A stretch of DNA of 64,000 bases from Microlunatus phosphovorus NM-1 (GCF_000270245.1 NC_015635.1:2976001-3040000); one strand, 5' to 3'. Shown: positions 27,036 through 36,001, counted from the first letter of the stretch. A program made the numbers and translations. Notes: generated by a model not told the origin, from the sequence alone.

Positions 27036-27335
27036 ATGACTCGCCTGACCGCAGCCGAGATCGCCACCGGTCTCGAGGACCTACCCAACTGGACGCTGAG
27101 CGATGACCAGACCTCGATCTCGACGTCGTTCGAACTGGCCGACTTCGTCGCGGCCCTCGATCTGGTCAACCAGATCGGCCACGAGGCCGAACAGCGCAAT
27201 CATCATCCCGACATCGACATCCGCTGGAACACCGTGACCCTGGTGCTGTCCACCCATTCCGCGGGCGGACTGACTCACAAGGACCTGGAGTTGGCCCGTC
27301 AGATCAACGAGCTAATGGGACTCGAGGAGGAGTAG
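27036..27335 (+). CDS. 4a-hydroxytetrahydrobiopterin dehydratase (PCD/DCoH)
   Basis: A 99-residue enzyme that recycles pterin-4a-carbinolamine for pterin-dependent hydroxylases. Family motifs are plain: LTAAEIATGLEDLPNWTL, the catalytic HHPDIDIRWNTVTLVLSTH, and GGLTHKDLELARQIN. A TTG at 27024 is an alternative start; the GGAGG at 27030-27034 is too close to the ATG to settle the choice. FolE, the pterin-forming enzyme, is encoded 9 kb away. Confidence 0.93.
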   Translation: MTRLTAAEIATGLEDLPNWTLSDDQTSISTSFELADFVAALDLVNQIGHEAEQRNHHPDIDIRWNTVTLVLSTHSAGGLTHKDLELARQINELMGLEEE

Positions 27336-27397
27336 CCGACCCTTGGGCACACCGACTTGGCCGCACTCGATCCCGTCCCCGATCGCTTGGATCCCTC

Positions 27398-28123
27398 ATG
27401 GATGAGGGCGGCTCACCCGCCGAGTGGAGAGCCGTCCTGTTCTGGGATTTCGACGGCACGTTGGCGGTTCGCGAAGGGCGCTGGTCCGGCGCGCTCGTCG
27501 ATGCAGTACGCCGAGTAGACCCACACATCCTTCTCCACGCCGACCAGTTGCGACCACTGTTGCAGAACGGGTTCCCATGGCATCAACCCGACGTCGTCGT
27601 CGAGGTCACCACATCAGCCGCCTGGTGGGCGCGACTCCGACCAGTGGTCATGAACGCCTACCTGGCCGCCGGGATCACCCAGCAGGTCGCCAACGCTGCC
27701 GCCGACCTGCTGCCGGCGACGTACTACCGCCCCGATGCGTGGTGCGTACTCCCCGACGCCGCGAGTGCACTGGAACGCGCGCAACGCGGCGGCTACCGCA
27801 ATGTCATTGTGAGCAATCACGCTCCGGAGTTGCCCGAACTCGTGCGTGACCTCGGATTGTCGCGGCCGGTGGAGCTGACCATCACCAGCGCTGCGATCGG
27901 CGCAGAGAAGCCCAACCCGCTCATCTTCAGACGCGCCATTGATCTCGCCCGTGCTTGGGTGGACCGCTCCTGGATGATCGGCGACAATCCAGTGGCCGAC
28001 ATCGCTGGAGCCGAAGCCGTGGGATTGCGCGCGGCCTTGGTCACGCCCACACGTCCGGAGTCTGCCACCAGGGGGCTGCTGACAACGGTCGAGCTGATCG
28101 TCGCGTCAAACAGACACTTCTAG
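27398..28123 (+). CDS. HAD-family hydrolase
   Basis: A 241-residue phosphatase-like protein with motif I DFDGTLA, motif II VIVSNHA, motif III Lys in GAEKPNPLIFRRA and motif IV MIGDNPVADIAGAEAVGL. The long helical cap between motifs I and II suggests a C1-cap enzyme acting on a small phosphorylated metabolite. The substrate is not predictable. Confidence 0.88.
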   Translation: MDEGGSPAEWRAVLFWDFDGTLAVREGRWSGALVDAVRRVDPHILLHADQLRPLLQNGFPWHQPDVVVEVTTSAAWWARLRPVVMNAYLAAGITQQVANAAADLLPATYYRPDAWCVLPDAASALERAQRGGYRNVIVSNHAPELPELVRDLGLSRPVELTITSAAIGAEKPNPLIFRRAIDLARAWVDRSWMIGDNPVADIAGAEAVGLRAALVTPTRPESATRGLLTTVELIVASNRHF

Positions 28124-28177
28124 CGCGAAGGAAGTCACGTGCCGATGGTCATTTGCGCGAGAAGGGCCTGATCCAAC

Positions 28178-28383
28178 GTGTTCCGAAAACCACATCGAAC
28201 GGGCAGTCGGCTGGTCGGCTGGAGCCTCGGCTTCGTCGCGGCGCTGGTCGCGTCGGGTTGCTCTGCCCAGCCCTCGGAAGAGACATCCACTCCGTCACAG
28301 AGTCCGCTCGCGACAAGGGCTGTTGGACCGTCCGGGTCACCCGAAATGGCGAGTCTGCCGAGGCCGGAGTCATCGTCACTTAA
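28178..28383 (+). pseudogene. Possible short lipoprotein, probably frame-disrupted
   Basis: From GTG 28178 a convincing lipoprotein leader is read: basic start, hydrophobic WSLGFVAALVA, lipobox LVASGC, then a Ser/Thr/Pro spacer. The frame then runs on into the DinB gene in another phase up to 28567, which is unlikely to be real. A second frame carries a plausible end (GCWTVRVTRNGESAEAG) stopping at 28383. A small lipoprotein gene with an indel around 28290-28320 would explain both, but chance cannot be excluded. Confidence 0.3.
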
Positions 28384-28389
28384 CGACTT

Positions 28390-28947
28390 GTGGCGGCGAT
28401 ACCGTTCGGCATGGACTACACCGATCTCCCTCTCGCGGACTGCCAGCAAGGAAGCGAGGGTGAGTTGCTGCTGTTCGCACTGGACCGGGTCCATAAACAG
28501 TTCGCCTGGAAGACGGGCGGACTGGATGCGGAGCAGCTTGGCCGTCGACATCCGCCGTCCACCATGACACTCGCCGGGCTGATCAAACACCTGGCATTGG
28601 TCGAGCTGACCTGGACTGCCCGCGCCCTTGGCGAAAGCCCCGGGCCACCAGCGGACGAAGTGGACAGGTCTGCCGACCCGGAGTGGGAGTGGCGTACCGC
28701 CGTGACTGATGGACCGGAGGTGCTCTATGACCTTTGGTATCGAACGGCGGCTCGCACCCGGCAAATCTGGGGACAGATCGTGGCCGACGATCGTCTCGAC
28801 GCCACGGTCCCGTGGGGCAGCGACGACTACGTGGTCAACCTACGCCGAGTGCTCGTGGACATTCTCGAGGAGAATCTGCTGCACACCGGGCATGCGTCGA
28901 TGCTTCGCGAGGCCGTCGACGGACTGATCGGCAACGACCCACCGTAG
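28390..28947 (+). CDS. DinB-family protein (DUF664/mycothiol-dependent type)
   Basis: A 185-residue four-helix-bundle protein: LLLFALDRVHKQFAWKTGGLD, MTLAGLIKHLALVELTW (first metal-binding His), WEWRTA and LLHTGHASMLREAVDGLIG (C-terminal His pair). Actinobacterial DUF664 proteins of this type are metal-dependent mycothiol transferases or similar. The start is GTG 28390 or ATG 28411. Confidence 0.85.
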   Translation: MAAIPFGMDYTDLPLADCQQGSEGELLLFALDRVHKQFAWKTGGLDAEQLGRRHPPSTMTLAGLIKHLALVELTWTARALGESPGPPADEVDRSADPEWEWRTAVTDGPEVLYDLWYRTAARTRQIWGQIVADDRLDATVPWGSDDYVVNLRRVLVDILEENLLHTGHASMLREAVDGLIGNDPP

Positions 28948-28976
28948 ATAGGGTCCGACCTTATGGATGACCCAGT

Positions 28977-29519
28977 TCAGAAGTCGACCAGCTCCACGCT
29001 GTCGGCCCGCAGCACCGACTCCTGATCGAAGGCTTTCTCGTAGATGTCGCGGATCTCCTCGATCATGACCGTGCTCGGCCCGGCGTCGGCGATCGGGTAG
29101 AGCAGAACGATCACCTTGGACTGCTCCTTGACGATCCGGCCACTGGAGTCGCGGAACTGCCCGGAGGCGTCGTACTGGGTGAGACCGTCGGGGAACCGCG
29201 GCGTCACCACTCGGTCGACGAATGCCTTGAACTGTCGGTCTGTGACATCGGGGCCTGGCTTCTCAGTACCGAAGAAGAGTTCCGTACGAGCAAAGCGCTC
29301 GCCGATCGGCGGTGCGCTGGTCGGGGCGATGGTCGGGACAGCGGTACCGGCCGGAGCGAGAGCCGTCATGGTCGGCTCGGGTCGCACACGTGACGAGTCG
29401 TCGGCGGCCGCGATGACGGCCGTCCCGGCCAGACCAGTGGCGACAAGGGCCGCGGTGGCCATGCCGATGGCCGCGCGATGGCCGGCGCGGGTGCGTGGTT
29501 GAGGGGTACTGGTGGGCAT
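28977..29519 (-). CDS. Exported DUF3574 protein
   Basis: A 180-residue protein with a basic N-terminus and signal-anchor helix (AAIGMATAALVATGLAGTAVIAAA), then a Pro/Thr/Ala linker. The DUF3574 domain is read as FARTELFFGTEKPG, FKAFVDRVVTPRFPDGLTQYD, GRIVKEQSKVIVLLYP. The family is small, extracytoplasmic and of unknown function. Confidence 0.85.
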   Translation of the reverse strand: MPTSTPQPRTRAGHRAAIGMATAALVATGLAGTAVIAAADDSSRVRPEPTMTALAPAGTAVPTIAPTSAPPIGERFARTELFFGTEKPGPDVTDRQFKAFVDRVVTPRFPDGLTQYDASGQFRDSSGRIVKEQSKVIVLLYPIADAGPSTVMIEEIRDIYEKAFDQESVLRADSVELVDF

Positions 29520-29726
29520 GGTGAGTGCTCCTGGTGTATTGGGTGGCGGGTGAGTCAGGTGGCTCGAGTTCAGGGTCCGCTAGAAGCCGCCGACCGGCAT
29601 CAGTAGCCGCTACCGAGATCTGACTCCGGACGTGCTGAGAGGCGGTTCTCATCCCAGGACGCTGACTCGCAGCGAGAACGTGGCCCTCGGCCCGAGTTAT
29701 CCCCAATGACGGAGATGATCCTTCAG

Positions 29727-30551
29727 CTAACAACCATTCGGGGACTTGTCCGGCACGGGTTCCATCAAGGCGCGGTGCTCCACCGACCAGGCCAAATGCC
29801 GCTCGCTCGTCTCCAGGAAGCCCTCGGCGACCCAGGTGCGCTGCGGCTCCACACCCCGCGCGGCCAGGCTGCGCAGCTCGTCAGCCGTCGCGCGCCGACG
29901 AGCCAGGATCGTGTCCACGATTGCGGGTGGGTCGATCCCGTATGCGTCGAGGAAGACCCGGATGCGCATGCGACGATCGGGCGGTGTGTCGAAACCGTGC
30001 CAGCGCACGCTGTCCTCGTCACCGCGAAACGGCGCAAGGTAGTCCAGCGCGTACGCGATGTCGTCAAGGGCGGGAGCAGGTCGCGCGAGATCCCAGTCGA
30101 TGAGGCCGACTGCCTGGCCGTCGCGCCACACCATGTTCCAAGGCCCGGGGTCGCCGTGGCATACCGTGCCGGAGGGGTCTGCGGCCGGCGGGAACGCCCA
30201 AACCGCGTCTGCCGGCGGAGTCCACGACCAGGTGGCCTCATGAACCTGCCGCAGCAGTCGCGCAGCCGAGCGCAGCCCCTCGTCTGTTGCCTGCAGCCGC
30301 CAGGCGTCCGCGCCCGAGACACCGGGCACGAAGCGCACCGTCTCGACACCGATCGCGGCGCCGTCCGACGCGGGTGCCGTGGTGTCCAGGGCGACGGGCT
30401 CGGGGACGACGAATCCGGCGGCGTGCAGGTGCCGGAGCAGGTCGTGCACCGTTGCGGTCCACGGATAGGCCGGGCGGCGGACCAGCCCGCCGTCGATCCG
30501 GACCCGGTCGCTCGTCACGACCTCCCGCCGGCGTCCACCAGTGCCTGACAT
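29727..30551 (-). CDS. Aminoglycoside-phosphotransferase-like (APH) kinase
   Basis: A 274-residue protein of the kinase-like APH fold. The catalytic loop VCHGDPGPWNMVW gives the HGD...N Brenner motif, and GLIDWDLARPAPALDDIAYAL supplies the DxD metal site. The N-terminal lobe is short. Such proteins phosphorylate small hydroxyl compounds or antibiotics; no specific resistance class can be assigned. About 207 bp upstream of the DUF3574 start hold nothing recognisable. Confidence 0.85.
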   Translation of the reverse strand: MSGTGGRRREVVTSDRVRIDGGLVRRPAYPWTATVHDLLRHLHAAGFVVPEPVALDTTAPASDGAAIGVETVRFVPGVSGADAWRLQATDEGLRSAARLLRQVHEATWSWTPPADAVWAFPPAADPSGTVCHGDPGPWNMVWRDGQAVGLIDWDLARPAPALDDIAYALDYLAPFRGDEDSVRWHGFDTPPDRRMRIRVFLDAYGIDPPAIVDTILARRRATADELRSLAARGVEPQRTWVAEGFLETSERHLAWSVEHRALMEPVPDKSPNGC

Positions 30552-30776
30552 GTCTCAGTCCGTCGTTCCGGATGCCGCGCGCTTCAGCCCCAGCACGTCG
30601 ACGAACTGCTCTGTACGGACCATCACCTCATCCAACCAGAGCCCCTGGTCTGGCCCGCCCGACGATCACCTTGCGGCACTCCGGCACCGACCCGACCAGC
30701 TCCCCCATCCGCTCGTCGAACGGCAGCGCATGGAGCAGGACGAACCTCATCGCCGGATCGTAACGACGAATGCCAC
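30552..30776 (-). other. Intergenic stretch with fragmentary open frames
   Basis: On the minus strand, Met at 30750 opens RFVLLHALPFDERMGELVG and a further 20 residues with normal codon quality, ending at 30628. A second frame overlapping its end reads VMVRTEQFVDVLGLKRAAS to a stop at about 30560. Together they look like a small protein of about 65 residues split by an indel near 30640, or a decayed gene. No family was recognised. Confidence 0.25.
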
Positions 30777-31592
30777 TCAGTGTCCGGTGCTGGCGTAGTG
30801 CCGGATCTGGCTCCGCCAGCAGCCATAGGACGCAGCAAAGAGCAGGACGCCGACCAGCGGGGCAAGGATCGCGAGCCACGGCAGCAGCAGCTCATCGGTC
30901 CGTCCGAGCAGCATCGTGGCAGGAAAGTAGGCGATGAAGGCCAGCGGGAAGACGAAGGTCAGCCCGAGCTGCACGGACACCGGAAAGATCTTGAGCGGAT
31001 AGCCGCCGAGGGTCGACAGCAGCTGATCGATCGCGTCGGACAGCGCGTACGTCGTGGTCTGCCGGAAAGCGAGCGCCGAAGCCGCAAGATGCATGGCCGC
31101 CTCGACCAGCGCGGCGCCGAGAAGAGCGAGCACGAGATAGGCCAGCGCCGGAGCAGTCCAAGCCACGTCGACGTGAGTGGCACCGACGACGATGAGGGCA
31201 ATGCCGCAGACCAGGTCGCCCAGGACCGTCAGACTGAATCTCCTGGTCAGCAGCTGGATGAGCGGATTCACCGGCCTAGTGAGATAGCGGTCGAACTCGC
31301 CTTCGCGGACGACCTCGGTGATGCGACCCATCAGTTGGGCGAAACCGAAGGTGAAGACGCCATGGGCACCCAGCCGGAGCCCGTACAGCAGCGCCAGCTC
31401 GGCCAGACCCCAGCCGCCGATGTCGCCGAAGCGGTCGACAACCACCCAGACGAACGCGAACCCGGCACCCTGATAGGCGATCGCCCCGATCAACTCGATG
31501 ATCAGGTTGGCCCGGTACTGGCCCTGGGCGCGCATCGACGCGACGAGCAGAACCCGATACATCCGGACTTGACGGCGGAGTCGCTTGAGCAC
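30777..31592 (-). CDS. ABC-2 type transporter permease
   Basis: About 271 residues with six hydrophobic segments (LIIELIGAIAYQGAGFAFVWVV, GDLVCGIALIVVGA, LVLALLGAALVEAAM, LTFVFPLAFIAYFPATML, LAILAPLVGVLLFAASYGCW). The pattern of REGEFDRYLTRPVNPLIQLL matches a family of ABC-2 permeases that occur as a pair with one ATPase. The GTG start at 31592 overlaps the upstream permease's stop region, and GGCGG lies 9 nt before it. Third gene of the operon; substrate unknown. Confidence 0.85.
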   Translation of the reverse strand: MLKRLRRQVRMYRVLLVASMRAQGQYRANLIIELIGAIAYQGAGFAFVWVVVDRFGDIGGWGLAELALLYGLRLGAHGVFTFGFAQLMGRITEVVREGEFDRYLTRPVNPLIQLLTRRFSLTVLGDLVCGIALIVVGATHVDVAWTAPALAYLVLALLGAALVEAAMHLAASALAFRQTTTYALSDAIDQLLSTLGGYPLKIFPVSVQLGLTFVFPLAFIAYFPATMLLGRTDELLLPWLAILAPLVGVLLFAASYGCWRSQIRHYASTGH

Positions 31593-31597
31593 CTGGA

Positions 31598-32452
31598 TCA
31601 GCCGCCCTGGACGACGACGCGATTGAGAACTCGACCCCAGCTGAGCCGAAGCGCGACGCCCAGGACAACCGCCCAGGCGGCGGCGATGCCGAGCGCCTGC
31701 CACATCGCTGAGCCCTGAAGCACACCCAGGTAGATGGCGACCGGGCTGAAGGTCGTGGCCTGGAACGGAAACAGTCCCGCGACGACCCGCAGCCAGTCAG
31801 GCATGAACCACAGCGGCACCAAAGAGCCAGACAGGAATCGAGAGACCAAGGTGAACGACAAGTAGATGCCGGTCACCTCCAACGACCAGAAGGAGGTCAT
31901 GTCGAGCAGCAGCACCAGCTGCACCGAGATGACGGTGGCCAACACCAGCGCGACCAGGTAGGCCACCAACGCACCTGCCGAGGCCGGTGCCACGACACCT
32001 CCGAATGCCATGGCGATCAGCAGTGCGGCCAGGGCAAACGGTAGGCATCCGGCGATGGTGCCGACCCGGCCCATGGTGACCTGCCAGAGCAGATCAAGTG
32101 GTCGCGCGAGGTCGGTGCCGATGCGGCCCTCACGGACGCGTTGCTGCAGCGAATAGACCCCCCAGTGGTTCAGTGCCCAGAACTGCGCCGTGGACAAGGT
32201 CACGTAAGCAAGCTGGACGGGTAGCGAGATCTCCCCCACCCCACCGGACCCATCGACGACCGAGTCGCCGGCATACACCCAGGTCCACACCATCTGCAGC
32301 GCGAAGATCTGCACCAGCAGTACGCCGGCCGAGATCAGCAATCCAGATCGGTACACCCATAGACTGCGACCAGCCAGAACTGCGATCACGACGCTGGCAC
32401 GAAACCGTGACCGCCAACTGACCCGGCCGGTCCGTACGACAGTGCCTCTCAT
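31598..32452 (-). CDS. ABC-2 type transporter permease
   Basis: A 284-residue permease with six hydrophobic segments and the motif REGRIGTDLARPLDLLWQV, parallel to the RPVNPL motif of its downstream partner. Its ATG at 32452 overlaps the restored stop of the ATPase gene as ATGA, indicating translational coupling. In the raw sequence the ATPase frame runs through into this gene without a stop because of an upstream indel, giving an artificial ATPase-permease fusion. Confidence 0.85.
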   Translation of the reverse strand: MRGTVVRTGRVSWRSRFRASVVIAVLAGRSLWVYRSGLLISAGVLLVQIFALQMVWTWVYAGDSVVDGSGGVGEISLPVQLAYVTLSTAQFWALNHWGVYSLQQRVREGRIGTDLARPLDLLWQVTMGRVGTIAGCLPFALAALLIAMAFGGVVAPASAGALVAYLVALVLATVISVQLVLLLDMTSFWSLEVTGIYLSFTLVSRFLSGSLVPLWFMPDWLRVVAGLFPFQATTFSPVAIYLGVLQGSAMWQALGIAAAWAVVLGVALRLSWGRVLNRVVVQGG

Positions 32453-33466
32453 GCGACATCGGGACCGGATGCGTCGCCAGCGGCATAGATCTGCCGCAGC
32501 ACACCCTCGAGGTCGGGATCGACGATAGACAGGTCGGAGACCTCGTAGTCCGCCAGCACGGCGCCGACGACGGCAGCGACCGGCTGCTGGTCGGGGTTTG
32601 AAGCGCAGCCATACCTTGCCGTCCTCGACGCGGGCAACGTCGGTGCCGAGCACCGTCAAGTCGCGAGCCTGGGTGGGATCGCTGGGCTGGACGACGACGT
32701 CCCGATACGGGGCGTACCGGGTCTTCAAGGTGGCGAGATCGCCGTCGTAGACGACCTGACCGTGGTCGATCAGGATCAGGCGAGTGGCCAGTCGTTCGAG
32801 GTCATCGAGGTCATGGGTGGTCAAGATGATCGTCGTCCGCCGCGCGCTGTTGAGCTCGGCGAGAAAGGCCCGGATCGCCTCCTTGGCCAGCACGTCCAGT
32901 CCGATGGTCGGCTCGTCGAGATAGAGCACGGCCGGCTCGTACAGCATGGCCGCAGCCAGATCTGCTCGCATCCGCTGACCCAGCGACAACTGGCGTACCG
33001 GTGTCGCCAGGAACTCAGCCATCCCGAGCAGCTCGGTGAACATCGCCAGATTGGCGTCGAACATCGCGGCCGGGACCTCGTAGAGCTCCTTCACCAGCCG
33101 AAACGACTCGATCACCGGCAGGTCCCACCACAGCTGTGAGCGTTGGCCGAACACGACCCCGATCTGGCGTGCGTTGCGCTCCCGGTCCTGCCACGGAGTC
33201 AGCCCGGCGATCTCGACTGTCCCGGACGTCGGAACCATGATCCCGGTCAGCATCTTGATCGTGGTCGACTTCCCGGCGCCGTTCGGACCGAGGTAGCCGA
33301 CCAGTTCGCCGGGCTCGATGTCGAACGACACATCCTCGACCGCCGACACCACACTGTGTTGTCGAGTGAGCAAGGTGCGCAACCCACCCAGCGGGCCCTC
33401 GAACCGACGCGGTCTGCGGAACTCCTTGCTCAGGTTCCGCACCCGGATCACTGCTTCATCCGACAT
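32449..33466 (-). CDS. ABC exporter ATP-binding protein (one-base frameshift near 32595)
   Basis: Walker A GPNGAGKSTTIKML, Q-loop VVFGQRSQLWWDLP, signature LSLGQRMRADLAAAML, Walker B VLYLDEPTIGLD and switch His TTHDLDDLERL are all intact. After VWLRFKP the frame becomes Arg-rich noise. Removing one base from the run of four C (gggg at 32593-32596 on the plus strand) restores DQQPVAAVVGAVLADYEVSDL, then a normal ATPase end with a stop at 32449-32451. The repaired protein is 338 residues. It drives export through the two ABC-2 permeases downstream. Confidence 0.85.
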
Positions 33467-33519
33467 GGTCGAGGAGGCTAGCGATGGGCACCGACAGGCG
33501 TCGGCTCATTTTCGCGCCG

Positions 33520-34251
33520 TCAACCCTGGTACAGCCAGACCCAGTTGCCGTCCGGATCTGTCACCGCGCTGGACCTGGGCATGTCCTCCTGCTCGGCCGG
33601 AGCGACCGCCTCGACACCGCCGGCCCGCAACGCGCGCCGATGTGCCCCGTCGAGATCGGGAACGAGGAAGCCGATCGTGCTGGGTCCTGGACGGTCGAAG
33701 CTGGACTCGTCGAGGAAGAACAGCAAGAAGAACCCTGGCTGCCCGTAGTCACCGAACTGGTACGCGCTGTCGTCCCTGTCGCGGGTGTGGCGGACGACCC
33801 GTTGCACCAAACCGAAGGCTTCCTCGTAGAAGCGCTCAGCTCGCGCCTTGTCGCTCACGCCGAGCTTGATCTGCACCGGCGTGATGGTCGTGGCGATCGT
33901 AGGCATCCGGATCCCTTCGGTGGCGTAGGCGGAGCATTGAGCGATCTGACGGTCGAGGTGATGGCGCTGCCTGATCAGCCGGTCGTTCTGATCGGCGAGC
34001 AGCGCGCGGGCCTGGACGGAGTCGGGGTCGGCGACGACGGTCCTGGCAGCGGCGAGCGAGACACCGAGCCACCGCAGGTCGGCGATCAGACGAGCCGTGG
34101 TCAACTGGTCCGGCGAATATCGCCGGTAGCCGGTCCGGGGGTCCACGTGGGCCGGCGCCAGCAGCCCGATCGCGTCATAGTGCCGCAGGGTGTGCTCGCT
34201 GAGCCCGGACAGCTTCGCGAAGGCTCCCACGGGGACAAGATCGTCGTTCAC
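33520..34251 (-). CDS. MerR regulator fused to a VOC (glyoxalase-like) domain
   Basis: Residues 1 to about 110 form a MerR DNA-binding and dimerisation part (VGAFAKLSGLSEHTLRHYDAIGLL, DPRTGYRRYSPDQLTTARLI). Residues about 118-243 are a VOC domain (ITPVQIKLGVSDKARAERFYEEAFGL, TIGFLVPDLDG, SSAVTDPDGNWVWLYQ). The VOC half probably binds the effector. The GTG start at 34251 sits 6 nt after a -10 element, so the mRNA may be leaderless. Confidence 0.9.
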   Translation of the reverse strand: MNDDLVPVGAFAKLSGLSEHTLRHYDAIGLLAPAHVDPRTGYRRYSPDQLTTARLIADLRWLGVSLAAARTVVADPDSVQARALLADQNDRLIRQRHHLDRQIAQCSAYATEGIRMPTIATTITPVQIKLGVSDKARAERFYEEAFGLVQRVVRHTRDRDDSAYQFGDYGQPGFFLLFFLDESSFDRPGPSTIGFLVPDLDGAHRRALRAGGVEAVAPAEQEDMPRSSAVTDPDGNWVWLYQG

Positions 34252-34257
34252 CCTTCG

Positions 34258-34288
34258 AGCATGGGGCTTCGGGTAGCTCGAAGGTCAA
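34258..34288 (-). promoter_or_regulatory. MerR-type promoter with 19-bp spacer
   Basis: On the minus strand TTGACC (34283-34288) and CATGCT (34258-34263) are separated by exactly 19 bp, the over-long spacing characteristic of MerR-activated promoters. An inverted repeat CCTTCGAG...CTCGAAGG brackets the region. It precedes the MerR-VOC gene itself, indicating autoregulation. Confidence 0.65.
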
Positions 34289-34421
34289 GGGCTGAACATC
34301 AAAGGGACATGAGTGAGCCGGTCCGGGCTTCGCTTTCGCGCTGAAGAGGCCGGCGCTCAAGTGTCGTCGCTTCATTGATGCTGGCCGGTCTCGGAAGCAC
34401 GGATTGCACGCAACGGGCGTT

Positions 34422-34655
34422 TTATCCGGCGCGACCCGAGAGCAGATCCATGAGCGCTTCTGCTTCTTCCGCGCACGCGGCACACGCGCTCAGGTGCACT
34501 TGCATCGAGACATCCCGGTATGTCGGATCTTGGCGGAGTCGTTCGACGTAGATGTCCAGTTGGTCGAAGCACTCGTCGCAGGACAGATAGGGGCTGGTGT
34601 CCAGGAGCAAGCTGTCGAGGATCGCCGCCGGTAGGTTCACGCTGGGATCGGTCAT
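34422..34655 (-). CDS. Zinc-finger anti-sigma factor
   Basis: A 77-residue soluble protein with paired metal-ligand segments: SCDECFDQLDIYVERL and VHLSACAACAEEAEAL. This is the HxxxCxxC pattern of small anti-sigma (ZAS) proteins. Its ATG overlaps the sigma gene's stop as ATGA, so the two are co-translated. It probably holds the adjacent sigma factor inactive until a redox or metal signal releases it. Confidence 0.85.
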   Translation of the reverse strand: MTDPSVNLPAAILDSLLLDTSPYLSCDECFDQLDIYVERLRQDPTYRDVSMQVHLSACAACAEEAEALMDLLSGRAG

Positions 34656-35305
34656 GATGCGCTCCGGGTGGATGATCCGTCGAGGTAGCCGGCAATGATC
34701 AGGCCGGTGCGTAGTCGTTGTCGCGCGTCGTGCAGGGTCTTGTACAAGGCGTTGCGGTTGGTTCCGAGTCGTTCGGCCAGTACGTCGATGGGCACCTGCT
34801 CCACCAGGAGCGCGAGGGTGACCCGGCGTTGGTGCGGGGTCAGCCCACTAGCCACGAGGTCCCGAACAGCCCGCGACAGGTCGTTGGCCTGCACAATCGC
34901 CTCAGGAGAAGAGCCCGGATCGAACGAGTCCAGCGTGTCGGGAAGAGCCACCTCGCGGTGCCTCCAGGCCTGCCTACGCACGGCGACACCGGCGTGTAGG
35001 AGACCGAACTTGTAGACCCACGTGCTGAACCGACTGCGCCCCTCGAAGGTGTCGAGCTTGGCGAGAACTGCGATCAACGCGTCGTCTGCTGCCTGCTGAG
35101 CGAGATCCTCCAAGTCGCCCTCCCCGGCACCTGGCAGTTGATGACGCAGGCGCCAGACCTGATGCCTGGTGGAACGGACCAGCAGGTCGTGGAGATTCCG
35201 TTGAGCGACATGTCTTGACGGCCCACTGCCGTTGAGCTCGCTCACCCAAGACTCCTCCGGAGCCAGGTCTTCGAGCTCCGGAGTGGTCGGGTTCACGATG
35301 GCCAT
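34652..35305 (-). CDS. ECF-type RNA polymerase sigma factor
   Basis: About 217 residues from ATG 35305. Region 2 is LEDLAQQAADDALIAVLAKLDTFEGRSRFSTWVYKFGLLHA; region 4 is SGLTPHQRRVTLALLVEQVPIDVLAERLGTNRNALYKTLHDARQRL. The frame extends upstream to 35434 with weaker coding character, and an earlier Met is possible. It is paired with the overlapping anti-sigma gene, and divergent from the DoxX-like/FolE operon, a likely target. Confidence 0.85.
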   Translation of the reverse strand: MAIVNPTTPELEDLAPEESWVSELNGSGPSRHVAQRNLHDLLVRSTRHQVWRLRHQLPGAGEGDLEDLAQQAADDALIAVLAKLDTFEGRSRFSTWVYKFGLLHAGVAVRRQAWRHREVALPDTLDSFDPGSSPEAIVQANDLSRAVRDLVASGLTPHQRRVTLALLVEQVPIDVLAERLGTNRNALYKTLHDARQRLRTGLIIAGYLDGSSTRSAS

Positions 35306-35572
35306 GATCCCATCCCGCTTGGCTCGATCGGGAAGGGCGCCAGAATCCTGGCGGCGAGATCGGGCGCGCATCCGTAGCTGGCTGGCTATGCCTGGGGCGC
35401 CCTGATCAAACTTCATGACTTCTTGGTGTCGCACTGCCAGGAGTCCTTACCCCAGATCAATCACCAAATCGAGGTAAGACCTGGATAGCGCGGTGGCACC
35501 AACTCAATGACGGGGCGTTCCCACACAGATCACCCCGATTCGCGGCGCACCATCGCATCCGAAAGGAACGTC

Positions 35573-36001
35573 ATGTCCACCAGCACCTCGACCAGGCCCG
35601 CAGGCATCAGCCTGCTCACGAACGGGTCTGGCGCTGACCGCGCATTCTTCTTGCTGCGCACTGTCTTCGTCATTGCTCCGATCGCGTTCGGCCTCGACAA
35701 GTTCTTCGACATCCTGACCGAGTGGGACGGCTACCTCGCGCCCTGGATCAACAACATCGTGCCCGGCAACGCCCACCAGGCGATGCTGGTGGTCGGTGTG
35801 ATCGAGATCGTCGCGGGCCTGGCCGTCGCCATCGCCCCCAGGTTCGGCGCGCTGCTGGTCGCTGCCTGGCTGGGCGGGATCATCCTGAACCTCGTCACGA
35901 TGGGCGAGTTCTACGACGTCGCCCTGCGTGACTTCGGGCTCCTGGTCAGCGCTCTCGCGCTCGCCGCTCTCGCGTTCGACCGTGACCGGCCGGCAGCATG
36001 A
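35573..36001 (+). CDS. DoxX-like integral membrane protein
   Basis: A 142-residue protein with four hydrophobic helices (FFLLRTVFVIAPIAFGLDKFFDIL, AMLVVGVIEIVAGLAVAIAP, ALLVAAWLGGIILNL, DFGLLVSALALAALAF). The first-helix motif GLDKF and the overall layout resemble DoxX/DUF4870-like small membrane proteins. AAAGGAA lies 6 nt before ATG 35573, which settles the start against the longer frame from 35507. Its stop overlaps folE as ATGA. Confidence 0.8.
   Translation: MSTSTSTRPAGISLLTNGSGADRAFFLLRTVFVIAPIAFGLDKFFDILTEWDGYLAPWINNIVPGNAHQAMLVVGVIEIVAGLAVAIAPRFGALLVAAWLGGIILNLVTMGEFYDVALRDFGLLVSALALAALAFDRDRPAA

Noticed and set aside
31598-33466. Genuine ATPase-permease fusion protein of 622 residues
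   Set aside because: The join is Arg-rich noise caused by one extra C; the alternative frame restores a normal ATPase end and an ATGA overlap.
35306-35572. ECF-type promoter (GGGAAC) in the sigma/DoxX gap
   Set aside because: A GGGAAC occurs on the minus strand near 35520, but no matching -10 element at proper spacing was found.
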